Source of the DNA: UBA6107 sp964459385
GTDB lineage: Bacteria; Chloroflexota; Anaerolineae; Anaerolineales; Anaerolineaceae
Direction of reading: 5' to 3'
NCBI GenBank assembly: GCA_964459385.1
Contig: CAYWLG010000007.1
Location: 131,922-195,921, forward strand
Length of the DNA stretch: 64,000 nucleotides
Made by a program: the position numbers and the translations under genes. A model generated the notes under the pieces. That model was not told the DNA's origin and did not search any database. It saw only the letters and a program-made list of their open reading frames with translations. Shown one piece after another: positions 15,700 to 24,156 of this stretch. Each line of letters begins with the position of its first letter. Position 1 is the first letter of the stretch.

Positions 15700-16133
15700 T
15701 ATTCGAGCAGGATGGTGACCGGGCCGTCGTTTTCGAGGCTGACGAGCATGTGGGCGCCGAAAACGCCCGACTGGGTGGAAACACCCAGCGCCTGCAGGTC
15801 GGCGATGAATTGATCGACCAGCGGTTTGGCCAGCTCGGGTTTGGCGGCACTGACGAAAGCCGGGCGATTGCCCTTGCGCGTATCGGCGAAGAGGGTGAAC
15901 TGCGAAACGACGATGGCCTCTCCTTTGACATCCAACAGGGAGAGGTTCATCTTGTCCTGATCGTCTTCAAAGATGCGCAGTTGGGCGATCTTTTTGGCCA
16001 GGGCGGCCGCTTTGGCGGCATCATCTTCGGGGCCGATGCCCAGCAGGATGACGAGGCCTTTTTGAATCGCGGCCACGGTTTCGCCTTCCACCACGACCTT
16101 GCCGTAATTGACCCGTTGAATGACAGCGCGCAT
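15696..16133 (-). CDS. dtd: D-aminoacyl-tRNA deacylase
   Basis: Hydrolyses D-aminoacyl-tRNAs, and also Gly mischarged on tRNA-Ala, for translation quality control. The 145-residue protein starts MRAVIQRV and contains the catalytic-loop signature VSQFTLFADTRKGNRP and the later FGAHMLVSLENDGPVT, the cross-subunit Gly-Pro motif region being near the end. It lies downstream of trpS on the same strand and overlaps the convergent dikinase gene by four bases at the stop codons. Confidence 0.96.
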   Translation of the reverse strand: MRAVIQRVNYGKVVVEGETVAAIQKGLVILLGIGPEDDAAKAAALAKKIAQLRIFEDDQDKMNLSLLDVKGEAIVVSQFTLFADTRKGNRPAFVSAAKPELAKPLVDQFIADLQALGVSTQSGVFGAHMLVSLENDGPVTILLEY

Positions 16134-16152
16134 ACTGGTTCCTTTTTAGAAA

Positions 16153-16176
16153 AGCACCCGGCATTCACCGGGTGCT
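16153..16176 (-). terminator. Terminator between trpS and dtd
   Basis: A perfect 9-bp stem AGCACCCGG / CCGGGTGCT with a TTTTC tail on the minus strand. It follows the trpS stop and lies only 20 bases before the dtd start, so it may attenuate read-through into dtd. Confidence 0.75.
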
Positions 16177-16187
16177 GGTTATCGTGA

Positions 16188-17183
16188 TCAGGCAGGCAGA
16201 TCAATGGCTTTGCGTACTTCGGCCATGGTCTCTTCGGCGATGACGCGGGCACGTTTGGCGCCATCTTCGAGAATGTCCCAGACAGCATCGGGTTTCTGCG
16301 CCAGCTCGTTGCGTTTTTCGCGCAGGGGAGCAAAGTACTGGTTCATGTTCTCGGCCAGCTTCTTCTTGCAGTCCACACAGCCGATGCCGGCGCGGCGGCA
16401 TTCCACGTTGATGCTGGCCACATCCTCAGCCGGGGTGAAGATCTTGTGCAGCGAGTAGACGTTGCAGATATCCGGGTTGCCGGGGTCGCTGCGGCGCTGA
16501 CGGTTGGGGTCGGTAACCATGCTCATGACGCGCTGGCGGGTCTCTTCGGGGGTGGCAGAGATCTCGATCTCGTTGTTGAGGCTCTTGCCCATCTTCTTCT
16601 CGCCGTCAATGCCGAGAATCTTGGGAAACTCGGTGACCTTCATCTGCGGCTCGACCAGCACATTGGTGTTGAAGCGGTAGTTGAACGAGCGTACGGTCTC
16701 GCGGGTGAACTCGATGTGCGGAGCCTGGTCAATGCCAACGGGGACGAGATCGGCTTTGTAGAGCGCGATATCGGCCGACATGAGCACGGGGTAGCCCACC
16801 AGACCGTAATTGACGTTGTTGGGGTGGTCGCGCACCTTCTCTTTGAAGGTGGGCAGATCGGTCAGTTTGCCCAGCGGGGTGACCATTGACAGGATGGTGT
16901 GCAGTTCGGTCACCTGCCTTACCTGCGACTGCACGAAGATGATGGATTTCTCGGGGTCCATGCCGGCAGCCAGCCAGTCGAGGGCCATCTCCAACGTGTT
17001 TTGGCGCAGGTCTTTGGTGGTTTCCAAAGTGGTCAGAGCGTGCAGGTCAACGATGCAGTAAACGCAGTCGTATTCATCCTGCAGCTTGATGTAATTTTTA
17101 ATTGCGCCAAGATAGTTGCCGATGTGCTGGCGTCCGGTGGGTCGGGCGCCTGAGAAGACTCTCCCTTTTTTAGCTGCCATCAT
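16188..17183 (-). CDS. trpS: Tryptophan--tRNA ligase
   Basis: Charges tRNA-Trp. The 331-residue class I synthetase has the HIGH-type motif HIGN near residue 20 after SGARPTGRQ, the segment VDLHALT, SADIALYKADLVPVG and DQ for tryptophan/ATP binding, and the KMSKS-type loop KKMGKSLNN. Length and order match bacterial TrpRS. The ATG at 17183 follows GAGGCAG; a second ATG directly after it is equally possible. Confidence 0.97.
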   Translation of the reverse strand: MMAAKKGRVFSGARPTGRQHIGNYLGAIKNYIKLQDEYDCVYCIVDLHALTTLETTKDLRQNTLEMALDWLAAGMDPEKSIIFVQSQVRQVTELHTILSMVTPLGKLTDLPTFKEKVRDHPNNVNYGLVGYPVLMSADIALYKADLVPVGIDQAPHIEFTRETVRSFNYRFNTNVLVEPQMKVTEFPKILGIDGEKKMGKSLNNEIEISATPEETRQRVMSMVTDPNRQRRSDPGNPDICNVYSLHKIFTPAEDVASINVECRRAGIGCVDCKKKLAENMNQYFAPLREKRNELAQKPDAVWDILEDGAKRARVIAEETMAEVRKAIDLPA

Positions 17184-17281
17184 TTCTGCCTCGATTCAGA
17201 TTCAGGTTGTAATGCTTGCTGGATATTATAACTTACATTGGCAGGGCTTATGCCGGGCCTTTCTTTGGTAAAATCACAGGT

Positions 17282-17908
17282 ATGGCTTCTCGTACGTCTC
17301 AAAAACGTGTTCCCCTCAGCAAACGCCTGTTCGATATCGTCACAGCGGCGCTGGCTTTGATCGTGCTCTCCCCGCTGCTGGCGGTGTTGGCGCTGCTGGT
17401 GCGGCTCAAACTGGGCAGCCCGGTGATCTTTGGGCAGCGCCGGCCGGGGTATCGGGGCGAGCTGTTCACCATTTATAAGTTTCGCACCATGCTGCAGACC
17501 CGCAATGCCGTGGGCGAGCTTCTGCCCGACGCCGAACGGCTGACCGCTTTTGGCAAGCTGCTGCGCTCGACCAGTCTGGATGAACTGCCGGAATTGTGGA
17601 ACGTGCTCAAAGGGGAGATGAGCTGGGTGGGGCCGCGCCCGCTGCTGATCGCCTACCTGGAGCGTTACAGCCCTGAACAGATGCGCCGCCATGACGTGCT
17701 GCCGGGGGTGACGGGGTGGGCCCAGGTGAACGGGCGCAATGCCATCTCGTGGGCCGAGAAGTTCCGCCTGGACGTGTGGTACGTGGATCACTGGTCGTTC
17801 TGGCTGGATCTCAAGATATTGTTTATGACGCTGGGAAAGGTGCTCAAGCGGGAAGCGATCAACGCTCCCGGCGAGGCCACCTCCGGCGAGTTCATGGGGA
17901 ATGACTAG
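17282..17908 (+). CDS. Undecaprenyl-phosphate sugar phosphotransferase
   Basis: A 208-residue bacterial sugar transferase (PF02397-type) that starts a polysaccharide repeat unit on the lipid carrier. One membrane segment (about residues 17-40) is followed by the catalytic part: GSPVIFGQRRPG, FTIYKFRTM, LRSTSLDELPELWNVLKGEM, SWVGPRPLL, and PGVTGWAQVNGRN. It is the short form without extra N-terminal membrane helices. It is probably functionally linked to the exopolysaccharide block at 31.5-38.3 kb. A TAAAAT box seven bases before the ATG and no Shine-Dalgarno suggest a leaderless or near-leaderless mRNA. Confidence 0.93.
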   Translation: MASRTSQKRVPLSKRLFDIVTAALALIVLSPLLAVLALLVRLKLGSPVIFGQRRPGYRGELFTIYKFRTMLQTRNAVGELLPDAERLTAFGKLLRSTSLDELPELWNVLKGEMSWVGPRPLLIAYLERYSPEQMRRHDVLPGVTGWAQVNGRNAISWAEKFRLDVWYVDHWSFWLDLKILFMTLGKVLKREAINAPGEATSGEFMGND

Positions 17909-17944
17909 GCGGTTCTATACATTTCAATTGGACGTTAAATAAAC

Positions 17945-17968
17945 AGTGGCGGTTCATGAACCGCCACT
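17945..17968. terminator. Perfect 24-nt palindrome, bidirectional terminator
   Basis: Two 12-base arms (AGTGGCGGTTCA and its complement) form a perfect palindrome between the convergent sugar-transferase and lipoprotein genes. The plus side continues into CCTTTTAATTT and the minus side into GTTTATTT. Its core TTCATGAA recurs in a palindrome at 63891-63918. Confidence 0.8.
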
Positions 17969-17990
17969 ATCCTTTTAATTTCGGGATGAC

Positions 17991-19013
17991 CTACTGCACG
18001 GTGGTGGGGATCAACTGATCGGTGGATAGTTCGGCGGCCACCTGGTTGAAAAGATCCTGCTTGGCAGGCGAAACGATCTCTTCGTCGAGCGGGGTGACGG
18101 TGATCTGGGCGCTCAGGCTGAGACCGCTTTGCCCGTTCAGCAGTTCGGGCAGGAGGGTTTTCAGGCTGGCGGCGGCATCGGAGCCGAGGCGGGCCACCCA
18201 TTTGCCATCCACGTCGTTGGGAGCCGTGTCGGTGGTAATGAGGGCCACGTATTCCCAGTTGAAGGCCTGATAGTTGAGGGAGGAGACCACGTCGGCATTG
18301 ACGAAGGCGGGGTCAACAAAGGCGGCGCTTAACCAGTTAACGGTGAGGCTGCCAATGGTGGACTGCACGGTCAATGCGTCGCTGGAGGCGGGCAGAGAGC
18401 CGATCAAAGGCAGGGGCACGATTGGTGCGTAATAGGGGTTGCACTTGCCGCAGACAAAGCGGGCGCCGTTGGTAAAAGCGTCGGCATAGGCATCAGCGAT
18501 GGGGCTGTCAGAAGGGATGAGGGCCGCGGCGCGCCAGTCTTCGGCAATGAGCATGGTCAGATAACCGGCCATGAAGGCCTCGTCCACCTGACTGGTTTGC
18601 ACAACGCTGATGTTGCCCCCCGCGGCGGGGGTGTTGGCGCCCAGCACCACAAACTGGGTGTCGGGGGCGGCATTGGCCAGCGTGTTGAGGTCAGCCGGGA
18701 CAGTTTCAAAGATCACGATCTTCGTGCCGTCGGTGAGCTGGCCAGCATCCAGCGTGGTCAGGGTGCGGTACTGCAGCGAGTTGGCGGCTGCAAAGTCGCT
18801 GATGGCGGTGGTCAGGGCAGGAGTGGCATCGGGGTTGGCGCTGACCCACACGATCTCAGCCGGGGCCGGGGTGGGGGTGGGCGGCAAAGCGGTGGCTTCT
18901 GGGGTAGGGGTGGCCTCGGGGGTGCGCGCAGCACCATTACAGGCGGCGATCAGCAGCAGCATAAAAACAGCGATGATCGAAAGAATTCGGTGAGTTGGGC
19001 GTTTTGCAAACAT
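17991..19013 (-). CDS. Lipoprotein with BMP/periplasmic-binding-like domain
   Basis: A 340-residue lipoprotein: signal peptide with lipobox IAAC, a Thr/Pro/Ala-rich spacer (about residues 30-52), then an alpha/beta domain that begins EIVWVSANPDATPALT and contains TQFVVLGANTP and a segment with AFMAGYLTML, which resembles the BMP/PnrA nucleoside-binding lipoprotein fold (DEAFMAGYLA-type motif). The match is partial. A CGKC motif near residue 160 might hold a disulfide. No ABC transporter genes are adjacent, so it may be a stand-alone sensor or scavenging protein. Confidence 0.72.
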   Translation of the reverse strand: MFAKRPTHRILSIIAVFMLLLIAACNGAARTPEATPTPEATALPPTPTPAPAEIVWVSANPDATPALTTAISDFAAANSLQYRTLTTLDAGQLTDGTKIVIFETVPADLNTLANAAPDTQFVVLGANTPAAGGNISVVQTSQVDEAFMAGYLTMLIAEDWRAAALIPSDSPIADAYADAFTNGARFVCGKCNPYYAPIVPLPLIGSLPASSDALTVQSTIGSLTVNWLSAAFVDPAFVNADVVSSLNYQAFNWEYVALITTDTAPNDVDGKWVARLGSDAAASLKTLLPELLNGQSGLSLSAQITVTPLDEEIVSPAKQDLFNQVAAELSTDQLIPTTVQ

Positions 19014-19055
19014 AAGTCTATTTTACCTGTGATTTTTTCAATTCGTTGAGTGTAT

Positions 19056-19061
19056 TATAAT
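19056..19061 (+). promoter_or_regulatory. -10 box of HAD gene, leaderless type
   Basis: TATAAT, six bases, then ATG, the same geometry as selD and the PyrK-like gene. A weak TTTTCA lies 15 bases upstream. Confidence 0.55.
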
Positions 19062-19067
19062 TAGCAA

Positions 19068-19538
19068 ATGCTAGAATTGATCATTCCGGGACGGGAACCT
19101 TTGCAGTTGACCACCCTGGTCAGCGATGTCAATGGCACGCTGGCCATAGATGGCCGTTTGATCGAAGGGGTGGCGCCTTTGATGCAGGCGCTCCGCCAAT
19201 CGCTGCAGGTGATCTTGCTCAGTGCCGATACGATGGGCACCGCCCAGACGATCGCGCAGGAACTGGGCGTAAGCCTGCACTGTCTGACGCCCGGCGACGA
19301 AACCCACCAAAAGACGGATTTCGTTAAAGCACAGGGTAGTCAGGCCTGCATCAGCCTGGGGCAGGGCGCCAATGACGAAGGCATGCTGCGCGAAGCCGCG
19401 CTGGGCATCGCGGTGCTTTCAAAAGAGGGCAGCGCCGTTCACACCGTCATGGCAGCCGACATTGTAGTGCCGGACATCCTCACGGCATTGGAACTCCTCC
19501 AACATCCCAAGAGAATTGTGGCGACCTTGAGACAATGA
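19068..19538 (+). CDS. HAD-superfamily phosphatase, soluble P-type-ATPase-like
   Basis: A 156-residue single-domain HAD hydrolase. The nucleophile motif reads VSDVNGTLA (Asp in DxNGT), motif II Ser/Thr is in ILLSADT, and the metal-binding motif IV reads GQGANDEGML. These match the soluble orphan P-domains related to P-type ATPases, which lack membrane segments. The substrate is unknown. The stop codon overlaps the start of the DUF389 gene (ATGA), so the two are co-translated. Confidence 0.83.
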   Translation: MLELIIPGREPLQLTTLVSDVNGTLAIDGRLIEGVAPLMQALRQSLQVILLSADTMGTAQTIAQELGVSLHCLTPGDETHQKTDFVKAQGSQACISLGQGANDEGMLREAALGIAVLSKEGSAVHTVMAADIVVPDILTALELLQHPKRIVATLRQ

Positions 19539-20773
19539 GCGATCAATCAGAAGAAACTCCTTCATTCGAGTATCCCAGCCAGATCGACACGGCGCGCCGC
19601 CGTCGCCGCAAGCACGGCTTTTTGCCGCCCGGTAAAGGGGATCGTGCCGCGCTGATGGCCGAGGTGGCCGAACGTCTGGTCGCCAATGCCGATTATTATC
19701 TGTTCTCGCTTTTATGCGGTCTGGTGCTGGCGGCGGCCATCTTGCTGGACAGCCCGGCCATTTATGTGCTGGCCGCCTTACTGGCGCCCTTCATGGCGCC
19801 GGTAGTGGGGTTGGGCTTCGCCACCGTTGTGGGGTCGCCCCGCTTCTTCTTGCAGTCACTGGGCAGCCTGCTCATCGGCAGCGCACTCGTCTTCGTGACA
19901 GGGCTGGCGGGCGGCTGGGTCTCGCATTTGATCCCGAACCTGAACTTGACCCAGGCGCACTACCACGTAAACTTCTCCATCCCTGATTTTATTTTGCTCA
20001 GCATCGGCATTCTGCTGGCCATTTACATCACCGTGAAGGCCCCCAAGAACCGTTCGCTGGTTGCCAGCGTGGCATTGGCTTACGAGATCTACATTCCCAT
20101 CAGCTTGGCCGGTTTTGCCCTGACAAGTGGCGTAGAAGGATTGATGCCCGCCGGACTGACCTTGGTGGGCATTTACCTGGCCTGGGTGATCTTTTTGGGC
20201 ACCCTCTTTTTGGCCATTTTACGCATTCGTCCCTTTACCTTTTTTGGTTATTTGCTGACCGCCATTGTCATGGCCGGAGCGCTGTACTTTATTTTGACCA
20301 ACAGCGCGCTGGGCACGGCTCTGCAAATGCAGATGAACGGCACTGCCACCCACACACCGCTGGTGCAAACCAGCACCAACACACAGGTGGCACAGGGAGC
20401 CTTGCCTAACGCGACAGCCACGTTAACACCCGCGCCAGGACTGACCGCAGCCCCCAGTGCAACGGACACGCCCAGCGTGACCCTGCCGCCCACCGAGACG
20501 CCCACTGCTACCATCACCCCCAAGCCCACCCCCGTCTATGCGGTGGTGTACAGTGAGACGGCTGAGAGCGTGATCCTGCGCAAAGAGCCGGCCGGAGACT
20601 ATCTTTCCAACCTGCTGGTCAATTCACTGGTCGAGGTGTTGGGCACGCAAGAAGTGAACAACATCATTTGGGTGCATGTACGCGTGGCCAAGACCGGCCA
20701 GGTGACAGATGGGCTGGAGGGCTGGATGGTGCAGAGCCTGCTGCAGACCGCCACCCCAATTCCAAATTGGTAA
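19535..20773 (+). CDS. DUF389-type membrane protein with SH3-like tail
   Basis: A 412-residue membrane protein. A basic cytoplasmic N-terminus (TARRRRRKHG) precedes about six to seven membrane segments between residues 50 and 255, with the ALLAPFMAPVVGLGFATVVG stretch typical of DUF389 proteins. A Thr/Pro-rich linker (about 265-335) leads to a C-terminal domain with VILRKEPAG and WVHVRVAKTGQ...GWM, an SH3b-like fold expected outside the membrane. A second protein of the same design lies at 52157-53569. Its function is unknown; SH3b domains often bind cell wall. Confidence 0.8.
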   Translation: MSDQSEETPSFEYPSQIDTARRRRRKHGFLPPGKGDRAALMAEVAERLVANADYYLFSLLCGLVLAAAILLDSPAIYVLAALLAPFMAPVVGLGFATVVGSPRFFLQSLGSLLIGSALVFVTGLAGGWVSHLIPNLNLTQAHYHVNFSIPDFILLSIGILLAIYITVKAPKNRSLVASVALAYEIYIPISLAGFALTSGVEGLMPAGLTLVGIYLAWVIFLGTLFLAILRIRPFTFFGYLLTAIVMAGALYFILTNSALGTALQMQMNGTATHTPLVQTSTNTQVAQGALPNATATLTPAPGLTAAPSATDTPSVTLPPTETPTATITPKPTPVYAVVYSETAESVILRKEPAGDYLSNLLVNSLVEVLGTQEVNNIIWVHVRVAKTGQVTDGLEGWMVQSLLQTATPIPNW

Positions 20774-20842
20774 CAAGCGTGGTATAACTCTACGGCTTAA
20801 CTTGCCGTCTGGCAGTTTACTTTAGTAAGTGGAGATCAATGA

Positions 20843-22303
20843 ATGACAATTCATTTTGGCACCGATGGATGGCGCGCAGTCATCTCAGACTCTTTCACCT
20901 TCGAAAATCTGCGACTGGTCGCGCAAGCCATTGCCGATGCTGTTGAATCAAAATCGTGGACGAACGGGTCAGTTTTTGAGGTAGCCCCCGATCCGCACAC
21001 GATGGTGGTGGGGTACGACACCCGCTTTTTATCCGACCGCTACGCGGCTGAGGTGGCCCGTGTACTGGCTGCCAACGGCTACACCGTTTATCTTTCGCAG
21101 GCAGATGCCCCCACCCCGGTAATCTCTTATGCGGTCAAAAATCTGCACGCCATTGGCGGCGTGATGATCACCGCCTCGCACAACGCCCCGCGCTATAACG
21201 GCGTCAAGCTGAAGTCTGCGCTGGGCAACTCGGCGCTGCCCGAACAGTGCCGCCGGGTGGAAGTGTATTTGAACGATAATGAACAGCAGGCACGCGGCCC
21301 CAACTTGATGGAGTTCGAGCTGGCGCGCGAAAAAGGCTTGATCAAGAAATTCAACCCCATCCCGGCTTATTACGACCATCTGCGCACGCTGATCGATTTC
21401 GACCAGATCGCCGAGAACCCGCAGTGCTTCGTGGTCGATTCGATGTACGGCTCCGGGCGCGGCGTCATCCGCGGCATTTTGCAGGGATCCGGCTGCGAGA
21501 TCCAGGAGATCCGCGGTGAGATGAACCCGGGCTTCGGCGGTGTGCACCCCGAACCGATCGCGCGCTTTTTGACCCCGCTGGCTGGGGCAATCGGCTCTGG
21601 CAAAGGGAATTTCGGCCTGGCCACCGATGGTGACGCCGACCGCATCGGCGCAATGGATGAACGCGGCAATTTCGTCGATCCGCACAAGATCATGGCACTG
21701 GCGCTGAAGCATCTGGTCGAGAAACGCGGCATGACGGGCTCTGTGGTGCGCACGGTTTCGACCACGCGCATGATCGACCGCCTAGCCAAACAATATGGGC
21801 TGACCGTGCACGAAACCCCGGTGGGGTTCAATCACATCGCCGACTACATGATGAAAGAAGACGTCCTGATCGGCGGCGAAGAGTCGGGCGGCATTTCCTT
21901 CAAGGGGCATATTCCCGAAGGCGACGGGCCGATCATGGGGCTGCTGCTGGTCGAGATGATCGCGGCCTCGGGCACCACCCTGTATGAGATGGTGGAATCG
22001 CTGCAAAAAGAGGTGGGACCGGTGGTTTACGAACGCACCGACCTGCGCCTCATTGCCCCCGTAGCCAAAGACAAAATGACGCAAAAACTGATCAATGAAG
22101 CGCCACAAAGCATCGGCGGCGAACACATTGTTGAGATCTCTACGTTGGACGGCATCAAATACATCATGGCCGATGATTCCTGGCTGTTGATTCGCCCTTC
22201 GGGTACCGAACCCGTGCTGCGGGTCTACGCCGAGAGCCGCTCTCAAGAGATGATGAAAGCCCTGCTGAAGTTCGGCGAGAGCATTGCCGCGAGCGTTTCC
22301 TGA
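20843..22303 (+). CDS. Phosphoglucomutase/phosphomannomutase
   Basis: A 486-residue alpha-D-phosphohexomutase. The N-terminus FGTDGWRAVI, the phosphoserine loop TASHNAPRYNGVK (Ser in ASHN), the metal loop TDGDADRIGAMD, the sugar-binding loop GGEESGGISFKGH and the phosphate-binding loop RPSGTEPVLRVY are all present and in the usual order. It interconverts hexose 1- and 6-phosphates and could feed nucleotide-sugar synthesis for the polysaccharide genes at 17 and 31-38 kb. The start follows GTGGAG. Confidence 0.94.
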   Translation: MTIHFGTDGWRAVISDSFTFENLRLVAQAIADAVESKSWTNGSVFEVAPDPHTMVVGYDTRFLSDRYAAEVARVLAANGYTVYLSQADAPTPVISYAVKNLHAIGGVMITASHNAPRYNGVKLKSALGNSALPEQCRRVEVYLNDNEQQARGPNLMEFELAREKGLIKKFNPIPAYYDHLRTLIDFDQIAENPQCFVVDSMYGSGRGVIRGILQGSGCEIQEIRGEMNPGFGGVHPEPIARFLTPLAGAIGSGKGNFGLATDGDADRIGAMDERGNFVDPHKIMALALKHLVEKRGMTGSVVRTVSTTRMIDRLAKQYGLTVHETPVGFNHIADYMMKEDVLIGGEESGGISFKGHIPEGDGPIMGLLLVEMIAASGTTLYEMVESLQKEVGPVVYERTDLRLIAPVAKDKMTQKLINEAPQSIGGEHIVEISTLDGIKYIMADDSWLLIRPSGTEPVLRVYAESRSQEMMKALLKFGESIAASVS

Positions 22304-22325
22304 ACCACAGACTTGATTAAAAATG

Positions 22326-22356
22326 AAAGGCGTTTTCAATTCAAAAACGCCTTTTT
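22326..22356 (+). terminator. Rho-independent terminator after phosphohexomutase
   Basis: An 11-bp stem AAAGGCGTTTT / AAAACGCCTTT followed by TT, with a further T-run at 22365-22370, located 23 bases after the stop codon. Confidence 0.85.
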
Positions 22357-22378
22357 GAATTCTCTTTTTTGTAAAACT

Positions 22379-23020
22379 TTAATGAGCGGCCGTTCTCAGC
22401 TTGCGGCTGAGGAAGATCACCACGACCAATACGGCAGCCAGCCCAAACAGGCCCGGCAGGCCAAAATCATCGGCAAAACCCGTGTTCGGCAGGTTGGTCG
22501 AAGTAGGTTCCGGGGTGGATAAGCCGGCAGCCGCGATCTGCGTCTGCAGGGCAGAGACCGTTGCCAGTTCATCGGCCGAGAGCCCGCTTTCAACACCGCC
22601 TACCGCGGAAGTGCTGGTGGCAATGACAACCACAGGGGTTTTGGTGGGTTCCGCTGCTGTGGGCAGTGGGGTGGAGGTGGCCTGAGCGGCGATGAATTGG
22701 CTGGTGGCAGCCATAGCCGTGGCCGTGTTGGCGGCGTTGATCTGGGCCACCTGTTCCATCTGGCTGGCCTGCTGCTGAGAGATCAGCCCGGGGGCGATGA
22801 GGAGCAAGAGCACCAGGCCCAGAATGAGAATGGCACCCATGATGCCGATCGCAATCAAGAAATTCCTGCCGGATGGCCTGTGCTCAGGTTCCGGCTCCGG
22901 TTCTGGAATGGGGGGAAGCCCTGAGCCCGAAGAATCGAAATTCGATTCGGGTTCCTCTCCAAACAGGCTCATGCCAGAATCGTACTGGTTGTCATCGTCA
23001 TTAAAATTATTGAGTGCCAT
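22379..23020 (-). CDS. Membrane protein with internal TM and C-terminal LPxTG-type signal
   Basis: A 213-residue protein. The N-terminal 50 residues are acidic and Pro/Glu-rich with no signal peptide, followed by a membrane helix at about 54-78, a Gln/Ala- then Thr/Pro-rich region, and a complete sorting-like signal: LPNTG at 177-181, hydrophobic helix 188-204 and a basic tail RKLR. The LPNTG motif is thus on the outside after a type II membrane entry. No sortase gene is in the window. Cleavage by sortase would leave the N-terminal part anchored twice, in membrane and wall; this is inference. Confidence 0.75.
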   Translation of the reverse strand: MALNNFNDDDNQYDSGMSLFGEEPESNFDSSGSGLPPIPEPEPEPEHRPSGRNFLIAIGIMGAILILGLVLLLLIAPGLISQQQASQMEQVAQINAANTATAMAATSQFIAAQATSTPLPTAAEPTKTPVVVIATSTSAVGGVESGLSADELATVSALQTQIAAAGLSTPEPTSTNLPNTGFADDFGLPGLFGLAAVLVVVIFLSRKLRTAAH

Positions 23021-23068
23021 GGTTTCTTCTCCTTAGCGGGTTTATCCGCAGTGTGAAATTTCACACTT

Positions 23069-24130
23069 TTAGCTGGTAAATCCGATCACATCGAGATTTG
23101 CAACAGGGACGATCTTTCTCTCTTTATTATCCACGATTACGCTGGCAGCGCAAACCCGGATTCCGTTGTTTAAAGTGGTCATGCCGGGCAGAATTTTTTC
23201 TACCACGCCCGTTTTACCGAAAAGAGGGGCGGTGTGAATGCGAACCAGTTGGCCACGGGTGAGGCGGGCAGCGCTGTTGGCTTCTTCGGCCTCATCGGCA
23301 AGAGGGATGAGCACTTCAGGTCTGCCTTCGCTTTCGGCACCCTGAAATTCGGCATTTAAGGTGGCCTCCCGCCCTTTGTTGGCGCTGAGCAGTTTCCAGG
23401 CGGTCTCGTTCATGCCGCCTTTGCCAAATCCATCTATCAGCAAAATGGGGTAGGGCTGCTTTAAGGCTGTTTCACGCAGCGCTGCGGGCATGCTGCCAAG
23501 AATCAGCCCGCCTACGGGCAGGGTAGCGGCCAGATCGAGCGCTTTGGCATCTGTGCAGACACCGCCGAGCAGCAGCGTGCCACGGATGGACACATCGAGC
23601 GAATTGATCTCGATCTCTGCCGTTTGATTCAGGCTCTTTATCATCAGGCTGGCGCTGAAGAGTTTGCCATTGCCCCAGACACCCTGTACCAGTGCGCAGT
23701 TGGTTTCGATCACCACCCCACGATTGGGAATCACTTTGCTGATGGAACCGGAATAATTGGCTTTTAGTTCTTTGCTCTCGTTCTGGGTTTCGATGAGGAT
23801 TTGCCCATTGCTGATCGAAACGATCTTACCGGCGGCCTTGCTGCGGATCATGCGCGAAAAAACTCCGCCGGTCTCTGCCAGCAGATCATTTAGAGCCACC
23901 GTTTCACCTGCGTTGCGCTTGATCAGCGCTTCGGCTGCCTGGGCGTTGGGGAGCCCCAAGGTGCGCACGACATCTACCAGCGCATGGCGAGAGGGCAGGG
24001 TGACTTCGGCCACCACATCGTTGGGGTTCACTTTTTGGCCCACACGTGCCACAACCGTGCCGTTGACCGGCAAAAGCCGTTCACGGAACAGATGGATGGC
24101 AGGGGTGATCTGGGTCATTCGAGTGTACAT
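23069..24130 (-). CDS. Barrel-sandwich-hybrid-like protein of the MutL-like operon
   Basis: A 353-residue soluble protein, last in the seven-gene operon. The N-terminus (RERLLPVNGTVVARVGQKVNPNDVVAEV) resembles the barrel-sandwich hybrid motif of RnfC and biotinyl/lipoyl-like carriers, but without a modifiable Lys motif. A second similar repeat follows (AGKIVSISNGQILIETQN), and the C-terminus (RLTRGQLVRIHTAPLFGKTGVVEKI) resembles a KOW/SH3-like barrel. Function is unknown. GGGAG lies five bases before the chosen ATG; two other ATGs are close. It is 26 bases downstream of the MutL-like gene. Confidence 0.7.
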   Translation of the reverse strand: MYTRMTQITPAIHLFRERLLPVNGTVVARVGQKVNPNDVVAEVTLPSRHALVDVVRTLGLPNAQAAEALIKRNAGETVALNDLLAETGGVFSRMIRSKAAGKIVSISNGQILIETQNESKELKANYSGSISKVIPNRGVVIETNCALVQGVWGNGKLFSASLMIKSLNQTAEIEINSLDVSIRGTLLLGGVCTDAKALDLAATLPVGGLILGSMPAALRETALKQPYPILLIDGFGKGGMNETAWKLLSANKGREATLNAEFQGAESEGRPEVLIPLADEAEEANSAARLTRGQLVRIHTAPLFGKTGVVEKILPGMTTLNNGIRVCAASVIVDNKERKIVPVANLDVIGFTS

Positions 24131-24156
24131 ACTTTCTCCCAAAAACTATGTTGCAA

